Shown one piece after another: positions 8,457 through 14,998 of a stretch of DNA of 36,537 nt. The DNA is taken from contig JAJXZF010000028.1 of assembly GCA_021780225.1 (NCBI GenBank), forward strand, positions 1-36,537, written 5' to 3'. Position 1 is the stretch's first letter, and every line of letters begins with the position of its first letter. The translations under genes and the position numbers were made by a program. The DNA comes from Deltaproteobacteria bacterium. Its GTDB lineage: Bacteria; Desulfobacterota; Binatia; Binatales; Binataceae. The notes beneath the pieces were generated by a model. It saw nothing but the letters and a program-made list of their open reading frames with translations. It searched no databases and was not told the origin of the DNA.

Positions 8457-9157
8457 GATTGAGACGCGTCCGTATGCGGCCGACGCGGGATCGCATCTTC
8501 CACTCTCTGAAATTCAGCGATCATCTCCGTTAAGGGCGCACGGCGCGCAAGCGCCGCTCTCAACTCCGGATCATGAAGCGCGAACGATAAGCGCGAGAGT
8601 AGGTGCAGATGCATGCGCGCGGTCGGACTGCCTATCAGGAAAATCGCGAATACAGGTTTGTCGTCGGGAGCGCCGAAATCGACTGGCCGCTCGAGAAGGT
8701 ACAGCGAAATTGAAGCGGGCGAACCGTTCAAGAGAATGGGTCTGCGCACGTGCGGTATCGCGATACCTTCGCCGATTGCGGTAGAGCCCATCGTCTCACG
8801 CGCGAGCAGAAGCTGCGCGACCGCTTCGCGGTCGAACTTGGGCGGCAGAGTGAGAGTATCAACTATGCCGCGCAGCACCGTCGGCTTGTCAGCGCCGCCC
8901 GGTCCGTGAAAAATCCCACCGGCGCTAAGCGCGTCGACCAGCGAAGAGTTGTGTTCTCCGTCTGGTTTGGGAGACGCGAAGATTTCCGCTTGGACGTCGA
9001 TCTCGCGCGAAGACGCCAACTCAAGAAGGTCACTCCGGTGGAGCTGGTATTGTTGGTTGACAAGATCGGCGCGTAAAATCCCGCGCCTGATCCATTCGTT
9101 TATTCTTTTTTCGGAAACCTTGAGAAGTCTTGAGACTTCCCGAATGTTCAGGTGCAT
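8453..9157 (-). CDS. HTH (excisionase/MerR-like) + PTS EIIA-domain regulator, operon leader
   Basis: The 234-residue two-domain protein has an N-terminal helix-turn-helix of the excisionase/MerR type (NIREVSRLLKVSEKRINEWI). A linker leads to a C-terminal EIIA domain of the fructose/nitrogen PTS class (about residues 85-225). The EIIA phosphoacceptor is present in GIAIPHVRRP. No other PTS protein is encoded in the window, so this is likely a phosphorylation-responsive sensor and not a sugar transporter part. A good ribosome binding site (GGAGAG) lies about 9 bases before the ATG. The stop overlaps the HyfB-like start, making it the first gene of the hydrogenase-like operon. It is paralogous in architecture to the divergent gene at 10082. 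Control of the complex by these two proteins is an inference from position. Confidence 0.82.
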   Translation of the reverse strand: MHLNIREVSRLLKVSEKRINEWIRRGILRADLVNQQYQLHRSDLLELASSREIDVQAEIFASPKPDGEHNSSLVDALSAGGIFHGPGGADKPTVLRGIVDTLTLPPKFDREAVAQLLLARETMGSTAIGEGIAIPHVRRPILLNGSPASISLYLLERPVDFGAPDDKPVFAIFLIGSPTARMHLHLLSRLSFALHDPELRAALARRAPLTEMIAEFQRVEDAIPRRPHTDASQS

Positions 9158-10081
9158 TTAAGACAGCTCTCCGCCAGCCGCGCCACAACTTATGCGCGGC
9201 TCTTCTCAAACCTCGCAAATGTCAGAAATGACTCAACTCTGGTCCGAATGCAGCAGCCGGGCCGATAGACCGGGGAGCATTACCGAAGCAGAGCAGTTAT
9301 CAGTCAATCCAGCGTTGGGTGACGTTTATCGCAGGTTCGCTGCGGAGCGCAGGCCCAAGCGAAGAGCGTCATTGCCAACAGGCTATTCAGTGCGCAGTCC
9401 ATACACTTGCAGGGCGAGCACTCTGCGAAATGAAGGTTCAACGGCTCCACGTTGCGCGCAACACAATATCGGCGCCAGAGCAGATGCCTGCCGGGATGTC
9501 CGTCGGCCGTCTCACCGTCCGTCGGGTCGTCGCTGGTGAACCCAAGCAGGCCACAGAGAAGCTGCCCGATTCGATACCGTAGGTAGGACGCCCGGCCGGC
9601 GTAAAGGAGCTTGCCAGCGCCATCAGGCATCCCCCAAATGTCCGTTCGGATACAACGGACACGCCTGGCGCATCCGGCGGCCTCGGATTCGAACCGCCAA
9701 TCACCTTGGTGAGATAATCGTCGATTCTGAACGGCCCCACTCAGGAAAGCGCGGTTGAGCCGTTTTCCTTTCCGCCTCCTCGCACATCACTCAACCCCCG
9801 ATGACGATCGCACCGTGCAATGCACCATCATGACGCCCACGACAACGCCTCCCCATGCGTGTCGCGTAGTCTCTCATGCGCTTGGAGAGGCCGCAGGCCC
9901 CGATGGGCCGACAATCATCGAAACGCATCCATTCAAAAGTCGCTCCAAGAAGTCTGCGCCTCGCAAGTCGCATCATAACGGTAATTCATTGCGCTCTGGC
10001 GTAGTTTTACGTAATCTTACGCCTGTGTCAAATGTTCTCCGTAAAGCGACGGAAGAATCGATCAAGATTAGCGACCGGCTT
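9158..10081. other. long intergenic region between divergent regulators
   Basis: These 924 bases separate two divergently oriented HTH-EIIA genes. No open frame here looks coding. One minus-strand frame (9304-9630) is cysteine-rich but has no family features I recognise. An in-frame N-terminal extension of the plus-strand regulator from 9755 is low-complexity and unlike the paralogue. The minus-strand promoter of the hydrogenase-like operon must lie here, but I see no unambiguous -35/-10 or -24/-12 pair. An inverted repeat at 9998-10023 is listed separately. A tRNA T-loop-like string at 9685-9695 has no tRNA around it. Confidence 0.5.
9998..10023. promoter_or_regulatory. inverted-repeat operator candidate upstream of the plus-strand regulator
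   Basis: GGCGTA (9998-10003) and TACGCC (10018-10023) are perfect inverted arms around an AT-rich core. Inside lie two direct heptamers, TTTTACG and TCTTACG. The element sits about 60 bp before the proposed ATG at 10082, in the intergenic region shared by the two regulators. It is a reasonable binding site for either HTH protein. No experimental or comparative support is available here. Confidence 0.4.
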
Positions 10082-10795
10082 ATGACCGCGCGACAAGTCG
10101 CGGCGTACCTGAATGTGAACGAGCGCACCGTCCTGAAGCTCGTTTCAGAGGGGGCGCTGCCCGGCGTGAAAATCGGCAACCAATGGCGCTTCCGTAAGGC
10201 GATGCTTGATGCATGGCTTGATGACCAGATGCTTGGCGTGGCGCCGCAGCATCTTGAACTCGAAAATCGAACCCAGGCGCCGCGCCGGATGCTCGATCTG
10301 GCGAGCTGCTTTCAGCCCAGCCATATCGTGCCGGAGCTCGCGGCCACTACGAAAATCGGCGTTATTGAAGAGCTTGCGGACAGCGCCAATCGCCTGGGCT
10401 TGGTCCGAGACAAAAACTGGTTCGTTGGCGCGCTCATCGAGCGCGAGAACATCATGCCGAGCGCCGTTGGCAATGGCGTGGCCTTTCTGCACACGATGAA
10501 TCGCCATCCCGAGCAAGTGGTACGACCCTTTATGGTGCTTGGCCGTTCGCGTGCCGGTGTCGATTTCGACGCGCTGGACGGCCGACCCACGCATCTCTTT
10601 TTCGTCCTTGGTCTCAAGTTCCATGAGTTGCACCTTCCATGGCTGGCCAAGCTCGCGCAGCTTTTTGCACATCCTGAGGCAACGGACGCGCTGGTTGCGG
10701 CGCCGAATGCTTCGGCAATGTTCGATTCTCTGTCCCAGGCGGAGCGGTGCTTGTTTCCCTTGCACAGCGGGCACGGACGGGAGATCGCCCGATGA
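10082..10795 (+). CDS. second HTH + PTS EIIA-domain regulator
   Basis: This 237-residue protein (ATG 10082) has an excisionase-type DNA-binding domain at its N-terminus (MTARQVAAYLNVNERTVLKL, then GALPGVKIGNQWRFRK). An EIIA-type domain follows. The phosphoacceptor region reads GNGVAFLHTMNRH: the His is kept, but the surrounding motif is less canonical than GIAIPH in the paralogue at 8453. The open frame extends upstream to 9755. The extra 109 residues are low-complexity with no counterpart in the 234-residue paralogue, so the later ATG is preferred; no strong ribosome binding site is visible. The gene is divergent from the hydrogenase-like operon. The two proteins may sense different signals or act as a heteromeric switch, which is inference. 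Confidence 0.75.
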   Translation: MTARQVAAYLNVNERTVLKLVSEGALPGVKIGNQWRFRKAMLDAWLDDQMLGVAPQHLELENRTQAPRRMLDLASCFQPSHIVPELAATTKIGVIEELADSANRLGLVRDKNWFVGALIERENIMPSAVGNGVAFLHTMNRHPEQVVRPFMVLGRSRAGVDFDALDGRPTHLFFVLGLKFHELHLPWLAKLAQLFAHPEATDALVAAPNASAMFDSLSQAERCLFPLHSGHGREIAR

Positions 10796-11040
10796 ACGTT
10801 CCCCTCGCGGTATCAACTTCAGGCTCGCTTTCGGACTGGGTTGATGCGGTCGCCCGTCTGACAAGGCCGAATCGTGTGGTTTGGTGCGACGGTTCGGAGG
10901 ACGAGCGAAGACGTCTGACCGTGCAGGCGGTTCGGGAGCGTGTTCCGGCCTCCTTCTCTTATGCGGACGACGTACCTGCGCGATCTTCTATGATCGAAGT
11001 TTTTTATCGCAAAGGAGAGAGGCCCGAATATGGCCGGTAG
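10792..11040 (+). pseudogene. N-terminal remnant of GTP-type PEP carboxykinase
   Basis: The 82-codon frame begins with an ATG overlapping the preceding stop (ATGA). It carries LSDWVDAVARLTRPNRVVWC followed by DGSEDERRRL, which matches the N-terminus of GTP-dependent phosphoenolpyruvate carboxykinase. Full enzymes are about 600 residues with a P-loop and metal site. None of that is present: similarity fades after about residue 45, and a stop follows at 11038. The intact ancestor would have converted oxaloacetate to PEP. The ATGA junction suggests pckG was once co-transcribed with the EIIA regulator, or that the deletion fused them by chance. An inactive relic is by far the likeliest reading. 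Confidence 0.75.
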
Positions 11041-11307
11041 CGGCGCGCTTCCCGAAGCGATCGGATTGGACTCGGGGCGACCGGCGAAGAAAAGCGGCTT
11101 ATTGCCGAAGCCGCCGCACGGGAGCAGCTCGACGTTACGAGATTTATCATGCGCAGCGTTCTTCCGGCGGCACGGGAAGTAATGAAGCGCTCCGAGCTAA
11201 TTGTCCTGTCGGAGCGCGATTCCAAGCGCGTCTTCGAACTGTTGGAGAAACCTCCGAAGCGTACCCCCGCGCTGATTGCCGCGGCCAGACGTCGCGCGAA
11301 AGCGTGA
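11041..11307 (+). CDS. DUF1778/TacA-type antitoxin (start lost or non-standard)
   Basis: The coding resembles TacA-family antitoxins, ribbon-helix-helix proteins that bind DNA and neutralise GNAT toxins. SDRIGLGATGEEKRLIAEAA gives the N-terminal fold, EQLDVTRFIMRSVLPAAREV follows, and LSERDSKRVFELLEKPP leads to the C-terminus. The frame runs from just after the TAG at 11038 to TGA at 11305. It contains no ATG, GTG or TTG before the conserved start. The first in-frame ATG (11149) is too late. An ATG at 11030 lies in a different frame, so a small frameshift or a rare ATT start is implied. Its stop overlaps the toxin start. Function is plausible but the 5' end is suspect. Confidence 0.68.
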   Translation, partial: RRASRSDRIGLGATGEEKRLIAEAAAREQLDVTRFIMRSVLPAAREVMKRSELIVLSERDSKRVFELLEKPPKRTPALIAAARRRAKA

Positions 11308-11858
11308 GCAGCGGGATCGTTTGGCGCGAGGAAGCGATCAGCAGGCGCCACGACCGGAAGAATGTCGACTGCGGGTCTGCTGAACTCAACGAGTATCTTC
11401 GGCGATACGCGCGTCAGAACCACGAATCCGGCGGCGCCAAGACGTTCGTCGCGATTGCGCCGGCCGAACCGACCCGAATACTTGGTTATTACACGATTAG
11501 TCCAGGCGCTATCGAATTCGCCAAAGTCCCAGCCACGGTGACAAGGAGGCTCGGCCGGTACGAAGCGCCGGTGTTGCGGCTGGGGCGTCTCGCAGTATAC
11601 CGCTCCGTCCAAGGCTGCGGCTTAGGCGGTGAGCTTCTGCTCGCGGCCGGAAAAAGAGCGCTCTCGGTGGCCGTCGAGGTTGGCGGCGTCGCGCTCGCGA
11701 TCGACGCCAAGGACGAACGCGCGGCGGCGTGGTATGAACGGTTCGGGGCATTGCGGCTTCTTGATGATCCGCTGAAACTGGGTCAACATTCAATCGGCGT
11801 TGACAGCGTGCGATTACGTGCTCAGCGCGAAACGCGACTAATTCAAGGAGGGTGTTAA
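11304..11858 (+). CDS. TacT-like GNAT acetyltransferase toxin
   Basis: The 184-residue GNAT protein is of the TacT/AtaT type. These toxins acetylate the amino group of aminoacyl-tRNA and block translation. The family N-terminal signature DCGSAELNEYLRRYARQNHE is clear. RILGYYTISPG and LGRLAVYRSVQGCGLGGELL follow; the latter contains the acetyl-CoA pyrophosphate-binding Q-G-x-G/A-type loop. A WYERFG segment near the C-terminus is also typical. The GTG start overlaps the antitoxin stop (GTGA), the standard arrangement. The open frame extends upstream to 10881, but that part overlaps the antitoxin and pck remnant and is not real. The C-terminal tail (about 15 residues) differs from usual TacT ends. 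Confidence 0.83.
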   Translation: MSSGIVWREEAISRRHDRKNVDCGSAELNEYLRRYARQNHESGGAKTFVAIAPAEPTRILGYYTISPGAIEFAKVPATVTRRLGRYEAPVLRLGRLAVYRSVQGCGLGGELLLAAGKRALSVAVEVGGVALAIDAKDERAAAWYERFGALRLLDDPLKLGQHSIGVDSVRLRAQRETRLIQGGC

Positions 11859-11863
11859 TGAAC

Positions 11864-11887
11864 GGGTTCGGGCTTTAACCCGAAGCC
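11864..11887 (+). terminator. hairpin after the TacAT-like pair
   Basis: TTCGGG (11867-11872) and CCCGAA (11879-11884) pair perfectly around a six-base loop, and the stem extends outward with one mismatch. It begins a few bases after the toxin stop. There is no U-rich tract, so it may be a weak terminator or mRNA end protector. Confidence 0.4.
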
Positions 11888-11941
11888 GTTTGAGCATCCG
11901 CCCGAGATGCTAAGGCGCCGTCGCAGTTGAGGTGCTGCGCG

Positions 11942-12430
11942 TCAGATTCTAAGCGGGCGCTCCATCCAGAGTACGTCCCAATACTTTCCGAACTTGCGCC
12001 CGACCTCGGAGAACGTGCCTATCGGCTTGAAGCCGAATCGCTCGTGGATTTTTACTGATGCCTCGTTCGGAATCGTGATCCCGGCGAGGATGCGATTGAT
12101 ATCTTCGTTTCGAATCGCTTCGAATAACGCGCGGCACATAATCGAGCCGATTCCGCGCCCGGTCGCTTCCGGCGCGCAGTAGATCGTCGTCTCGACACTC
12201 GTGTCGCAGGCTGCGCGGTCGGGAAATCGTCCGGTTCTCACCCAGCCCAAGACGCGTCCGTCGTCGTCCGCGACGAAGAGCCTGTAGCGCGCGCCGGCGC
12301 TGTGATGGTCGACCCACGCGGCACGCTCCTCGATCGTCACCGGCTTCAAATCGAAGGTGATCGGCGTGTTGATCACATAGTAGTTGTAAATCTCGGCTGA
12401 AATGGGAAAATTATCGCTAGAAGGTATTAC
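11942..12430 (-). CDS. GNAT N-acetyltransferase (Pat/MddA-like), 5' end uncertain
   Basis: The protein resembles phosphinothricin/methionine-sulfoximine-type acetyltransferases, small cytosolic GNAT enzymes. Recognisable parts are AEIYNYYVINTPITFD (helix 1), ERAAWVDHH, CAPEATGRGIGSIMCRALFE with the acetyl-CoA-binding R-G-I-G loop, and HERFGFKPIGTFSEVGRKFG. Family members normally start 10-12 residues before the EIYN motif. The residues in that place (VIPSSDNFPIS) fit the family, but no ATG, GTG or TTG occurs there. The open frame to 12685 runs through the divergent secreted-protein gene and is unlikely to be used. Either a rare start (ATA near 12427) is used or the 5' end was lost at a junction. 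Confidence 0.72.
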   Translation of the reverse strand, partial: VIPSSDNFPISAEIYNYYVINTPITFDLKPVTIEERAAWVDHHSAGARYRLFVADDDGRVLGWVRTGRFPDRAACDTSVETTIYCAPEATGRGIGSIMCRALFEAIRNEDINRILAGITIPNEASVKIHERFGFKPIGTFSEVGRKFGKYWDVLWMERPLRI

Positions 12431-12448
12431 AGTGCAACGATATCTAAA

Positions 12449-13057
12449 GTGATAGGCGCAACCACTGCGGCGGCTGCGGTTTTGTTGGCCCTTTCGGCTC
12501 CTCCTGCGCTGGCGAAAAACAAGCCCCCGCCTCCCACACGGCCGCCCAGGGTCACTATGCAGAATTTCGTCGCAGCTGGTACGGGAACGGGCTTGGACAA
12601 GACGTCGGCCTGCCCCAGCGGCACGCCGACGGGCGTCGATTGCTTCGCGCTCACCGGCTATCTGCACGGCGCGCCGATTGGCCAAGCAACGTTTACGGCG
12701 AATCTCAATGTGGTCACGACGGCTACGCCAATCGGCAACGGGAGCGGCGGCACATGTTCTCCGGCCAGCGGCACCATGATGATTACCTTCGGTCGGAAAG
12801 GTGCCAACTCGCTCTCGCTCGGCTTTGACGGCGTACAGTGCGATGTCGACGCCGCACCAACGGCACCGGCGGTGGGACCAACGGTGCTTACCGGCAGCTT
12901 CTACGTGTTGGGCGGCTCGGGTGGGAAATTTGCCGACCTCAATGGCAAATCCGGTCCGGGCGAAGGCGGCGCAGGTCTCGGCAGCTTGACCCTTGGCGGC
13001 GACGATGCGCTGGCGGTGTTGTCCGGCAGTCTCGAATTTTCACCGGCACCCAAGTGA
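12449..13057 (+). CDS. secreted protein of unknown function
   Basis: The protein has about 202 residues and an evident signal peptide (IGATTAAAAVLLALSAPPALA, cleavage probably before KNKPPPP). A mature part rich in Gly, Ala, Thr and Ser follows, with two or three cysteines. The second half (TGSFYVLGGSGGKFADLNGK) resembles the Gly-rich beta-strand pattern of extracellular proteins with a GTGxFAGATG-type motif, but I cannot name the family. GTG 12449 is chosen because the signal peptide follows at once and a stop precedes the frame; no good ribosome binding site is visible. It is divergent from the acetyltransferase. The perfect hairpin at 13071-13117 lies just downstream. Confidence 0.6.
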   Translation: MIGATTAAAAVLLALSAPPALAKNKPPPPTRPPRVTMQNFVAAGTGTGLDKTSACPSGTPTGVDCFALTGYLHGAPIGQATFTANLNVVTTATPIGNGSGGTCSPASGTMMITFGRKGANSLSLGFDGVQCDVDAAPTAPAVGPTVLTGSFYVLGGSGGKFADLNGKSGPGEGGAGLGSLTLGGDDALAVLSGSLEFSPAPK

Positions 13058-13070
13058 CCCAAGCTTGAAG

Positions 13071-13117
13071 TTAGCTGGCGCTTCGCCCCGCAGAGCGCGG
13101 GGCGAAGCGCCAGCTAA
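13071..13117. terminator. perfect 20-bp inverted repeat, likely bidirectional terminator or REP-like element
   Basis: The arms 13071-13090 and 13098-13117 are perfectly complementary over 20 bp with a 7-base loop (CAGAGCG). The left arm begins TTAGCTGGCG and the right arm ends CGCCAGCTAA, giving an A/T flank on both sides. It starts 13 bp after the stop of the secreted-protein gene. A rho-independent terminator is the simplest reading. The length and perfection also suit a palindromic mobile repeat. Confidence 0.65.
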
Positions 13118-13219
13118 ATCAGCAGCAGAACAATCAAGCAGAGGGCCGTTTCCAACGGTGAGAGCGGATGCCACCCCCCCCCCACCCCGGTCTGGCGTGA
13201 AGCTGTCGCATGATGGATT

Positions 13220-13645
13220 TCACTTGAGGGATGCGAGTCCCCGTGTTTTCGCCGCCGCGTTTAACGCACCGTCAAAACAGGCGAAGGTCACCGTGGTGCG
13301 GAGCACCGCCTGCAAGGCGTCGGCGGTCGCCAGATGAAGAGCGTCCAGCGCCCGCAGAGCATGTTCCTCCGTCAGATTGCCAGCCTTGCGCACCAGCGCT
13401 TCATCAACCGGCAGCAGATGAAGCCGCTCCCAATCGCGCTCGAATTCCTGCCTTAATCGATTAAGCGTACTGCGCGTGATTTCCTCGCCGCGATGCTTCC
13501 TCGCCAGCGCCGAACGCGCTTCGGCATAAGACAAAAGACTGGTGGCGACGAGGCCCGCGTCAGCCACCGCCCGCCGCACAACTTCGCTCCCTATCTCTTC
13601 GGCGTAGAGCTTTACCAGCGCCGAAGTGTCAAGGTAGAGAATCAA
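13220..13645 (-). CDS. vapC: VapC-like PIN-domain ribonuclease toxin
   Basis: The 141-residue PIN-domain protein belongs to the VapC type, Mg2+-dependent endoribonucleases that cleave tRNA or rRNA when free of antitoxin. The acidic residues are visible: Asp6 in MILYLDTSALVKLY, the Glu in LSYAEARSAL, the Asp in RALDALHLATADAL, and the last Asp in TFACFDGALNAAA. Length is normal for the family. Its ATG overlaps the stop of the antitoxin gene (13642-13645), so the two are translated from one message. The gene looks intact, which fits maintenance of a mobile region. Confidence 0.88.
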   Translation of the reverse strand: MILYLDTSALVKLYAEEIGSEVVRRAVADAGLVATSLLSYAEARSALARKHRGEEITRSTLNRLRQEFERDWERLHLLPVDEALVRKAGNLTEEHALRALDALHLATADALQAVLRTTVTFACFDGALNAAAKTRGLASLK

Positions 13646-13932
13646 CCCCGCTCTTCCAGGACTATTTCTGCAAGCGTCTTGTGTCCGGGCGGTATTCTGA
13701 TGGGCCTCTTCGCGCCCAGCGGTTTACCGCCCGACCCCGGTCGCGCGCCGGAAATGAGCTTGAGTCGGCGCAAGAGTTCTTCACGGTCCGGCTTCTCGCC
13801 CGACTCTTCCGGCATCGCCAACAAACGCACCACCGGCCGGCCGCGCGATGTGACCACCACGTCGCGGCCGGCGCGGGCGTCCTTCAGATATCGAGACAGC
13901 CTCGCCTTGAGATCGCGAACCGATACGTTCAT
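13642..13932 (-). CDS. vapB: Phd/VapB-type antitoxin
   Basis: The 96-residue antitoxin is of the Phd/YefM class. It begins MNVSVRDLKARLSRYLKDAR and continues GRDVVVTSRGRPVVRLL, the usual DNA-binding and dimerisation fold. A flexible C-terminal half follows, which would wrap the PIN toxin. It is the first gene of the pair, overlaps the toxin start by 4 bp, and is expected to autoregulate the operon. The promoter should lie in 13933-14000 on the minus strand, close to the candidate res region of the divergent recombinase. Confidence 0.85.
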   Translation of the reverse strand: MNVSVRDLKARLSRYLKDARAGRDVVVTSRGRPVVRLLAMPEESGEKPDREELLRRLKLISGARPGSGGKPLGAKRPIRIPPGHKTLAEIVLEERG

Positions 13933-14019
13933 GACTACATTTTAATCATTTGTGACTACAATGTCAATGCGCCGCGCCGCCGTGACGTATCAGAATCAGG
14001 ATTAGGCAGGCGACAGCTT

Positions 14020-14119
14020 GCGAAAACGAACGTTTGTGCGGGCGAATCGCGGGATCGCCGTTTTCGCGGATTTACGCAGGTTTTTGCATTGCAGAAAGGT
14101 GTTGCGTTTCTAAACGCAA
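14020..14119. promoter_or_regulatory. candidate recombination (res-like) site
   Basis: Two inverted repeats lie between the antitoxin and recombinase genes. GCGAAAACG (14020-14028) pairs with CGTTTTCGC (14059-14067). TTGCGTTT (14102-14109) pairs with AAACGCAA (14112-14119) around a 2-bp centre. Serine recombinases bind dyads with a 2-bp crossover, often in tandem beside their own gene. The second dyad has exactly that geometry. The site could also act as an operator. Confidence 0.5.
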
Positions 14120-14137
14120 TGGCGATAGCTTTACGCA

Positions 14138-14719
14138 ATGCTGCTCGGCTACGCTCGCGTCTCCACTACCGAACAGGAAACTGCCGCGCAGGTAGCCGCG
14201 CTGAAGGCGGCCGGGTGCGAGCGCATCTATCGCGAGAAGGCCTCGGGCGGGCGCTGGGACCGGCCCGAGCTGCACCGGCTGCTCGATCAGTTGCGCCGCG
14301 GCGACGTGTTGGTGGTATGGAAACTCGACCGGTTGTCACGCTCGCTGCGCGACGTGCTGACCATCATGGAGCGGCTGGCGGAAGCCAAGGCCGGGTTTCG
14401 CAGCCTGACCGAGGCGATCGACACGACCACGCCGGCGGGACGGATGATGATGCAGATGGTCGGGGCGTTTGCGGAGTTCGAACGCGCGATGCTGCGCGAG
14501 CGCACCAGGGCGGGCCTGGAAGCCGCGCGGCGGGAGGGGCGGATTGGCGGGCGCCCGCCCAAGCTGACTCCTCAACAACAGGACGAGATTGTGCGGATGG
14601 TCTCCAAGGGCCGGAAGACAGCCGCTGATGCGGCGCGGTTGTTCGGCGTGCACCCGGCCACGATTTCGCGGCTGTTATCGAGAGCGCGCGCCGAAGCCAG
14701 CTTCAAGCGCGCCAAATAA
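14138..14719 (+). CDS. serine recombinase (resolvase/invertase family), intact
   Basis: This 193-residue recombinase breaks and rejoins DNA at paired sites through a serine-phosphodiester intermediate. It starts MLLGYARVSTTEQ with the catalytic Ser9. KLDRLSRSLRD, GRMMMQMVGAFAEFERAMLR (E-helix) and GRPPKLTPQQ follow, with a C-terminal helix-turn-helix ending HPATISRLLSRAR. All parts are present and the length is normal for resolvases. Dyad repeats just upstream are candidate binding sites. It is the only complete recombinase in the window and could drive rearrangement of the left block. It may equally be the leftover tnpR of a Tn3-type element, since a broken Tn3 transposase lies 1.1 kb downstream. 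Confidence 0.88.
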   Translation: MLLGYARVSTTEQETAAQVAALKAAGCERIYREKASGGRWDRPELHRLLDQLRRGDVLVVWKLDRLSRSLRDVLTIMERLAEAKAGFRSLTEAIDTTTPAGRMMMQMVGAFAEFERAMLRERTRAGLEAARREGRIGGRPPKLTPQQQDEIVRMVSKGRKTAADAARLFGVHPATISRLLSRARAEASFKRAK

Positions 14720-14962
14720 CGATCAAAATTTCGCGCCATTTATTTTTGAAAGTGACACCAATACACCCAGAAGCCGGCGCCCGTGAGAAGCAAAGCCCAG
14801 CTGCCGAGCACGGCACTTCGTCTCCGCGGCTGAACCGAACCGCCCGTCCATGGTTCCGTGGCCAAAAGAGGTGGCGCCAGACCGGGCGGCTCGTGTCGGC
14901 GCGACCCCGGAAGACGTTGAGTTCGACGCGCCGATCGGCTCAGTTACGGCGGACCATGACGC

Positions 14963-14991
14963 TTGACATTTGACACAGAGCGTCATATGCT
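14963..14991 (+). promoter_or_regulatory. sigma70-type promoter for higBA
   Basis: TTGACA (14963-14968) and TATGCT (14986-14991) are separated by exactly 17 bp, close to the sigma70 consensus. The predicted transcription start (about 14998) coincides with the preferred higB ATG at 14999, suggesting a leaderless or nearly leaderless message. Confidence 0.7.
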
Positions 14992-14998
14992 GAGAGTC

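Noticed and set aside
9304-9630. Cysteine-rich minus-strand open frame (108 codons)
   Set aside because: No recognisable domain, no ribosome binding site, and a composition typical of a chance frame in an intergenic region.
9664-9710. tRNA-like T-loop string (reverse complement GGTTCGAATCC)
   Set aside because: Only a 3-bp T-stem forms, and no acceptor stem, D-arm or anticodon arm can be drawn around it. It could be a worn attachment-site fragment but is not a tRNA gene.
9755-10081. N-terminal extension of the second HTH-EIIA regulator
   Set aside because: Low-complexity, no match to the 234-residue paralogue, and an inverted repeat lies within it. ATG 10082 gives the expected size.
13170-13190. 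C-run near 13174 as a functional element
   Set aside because: A simple homopolymer, possibly a sequencing-sensitive site. Nothing else supports function.
14720-14962. Short plus-strand frame ending near 14963 (MVPWPKEVAPDRAARVGATP)
   Set aside because: About 38 codons with no recognised relative. It may be a gene relic but cannot be supported.
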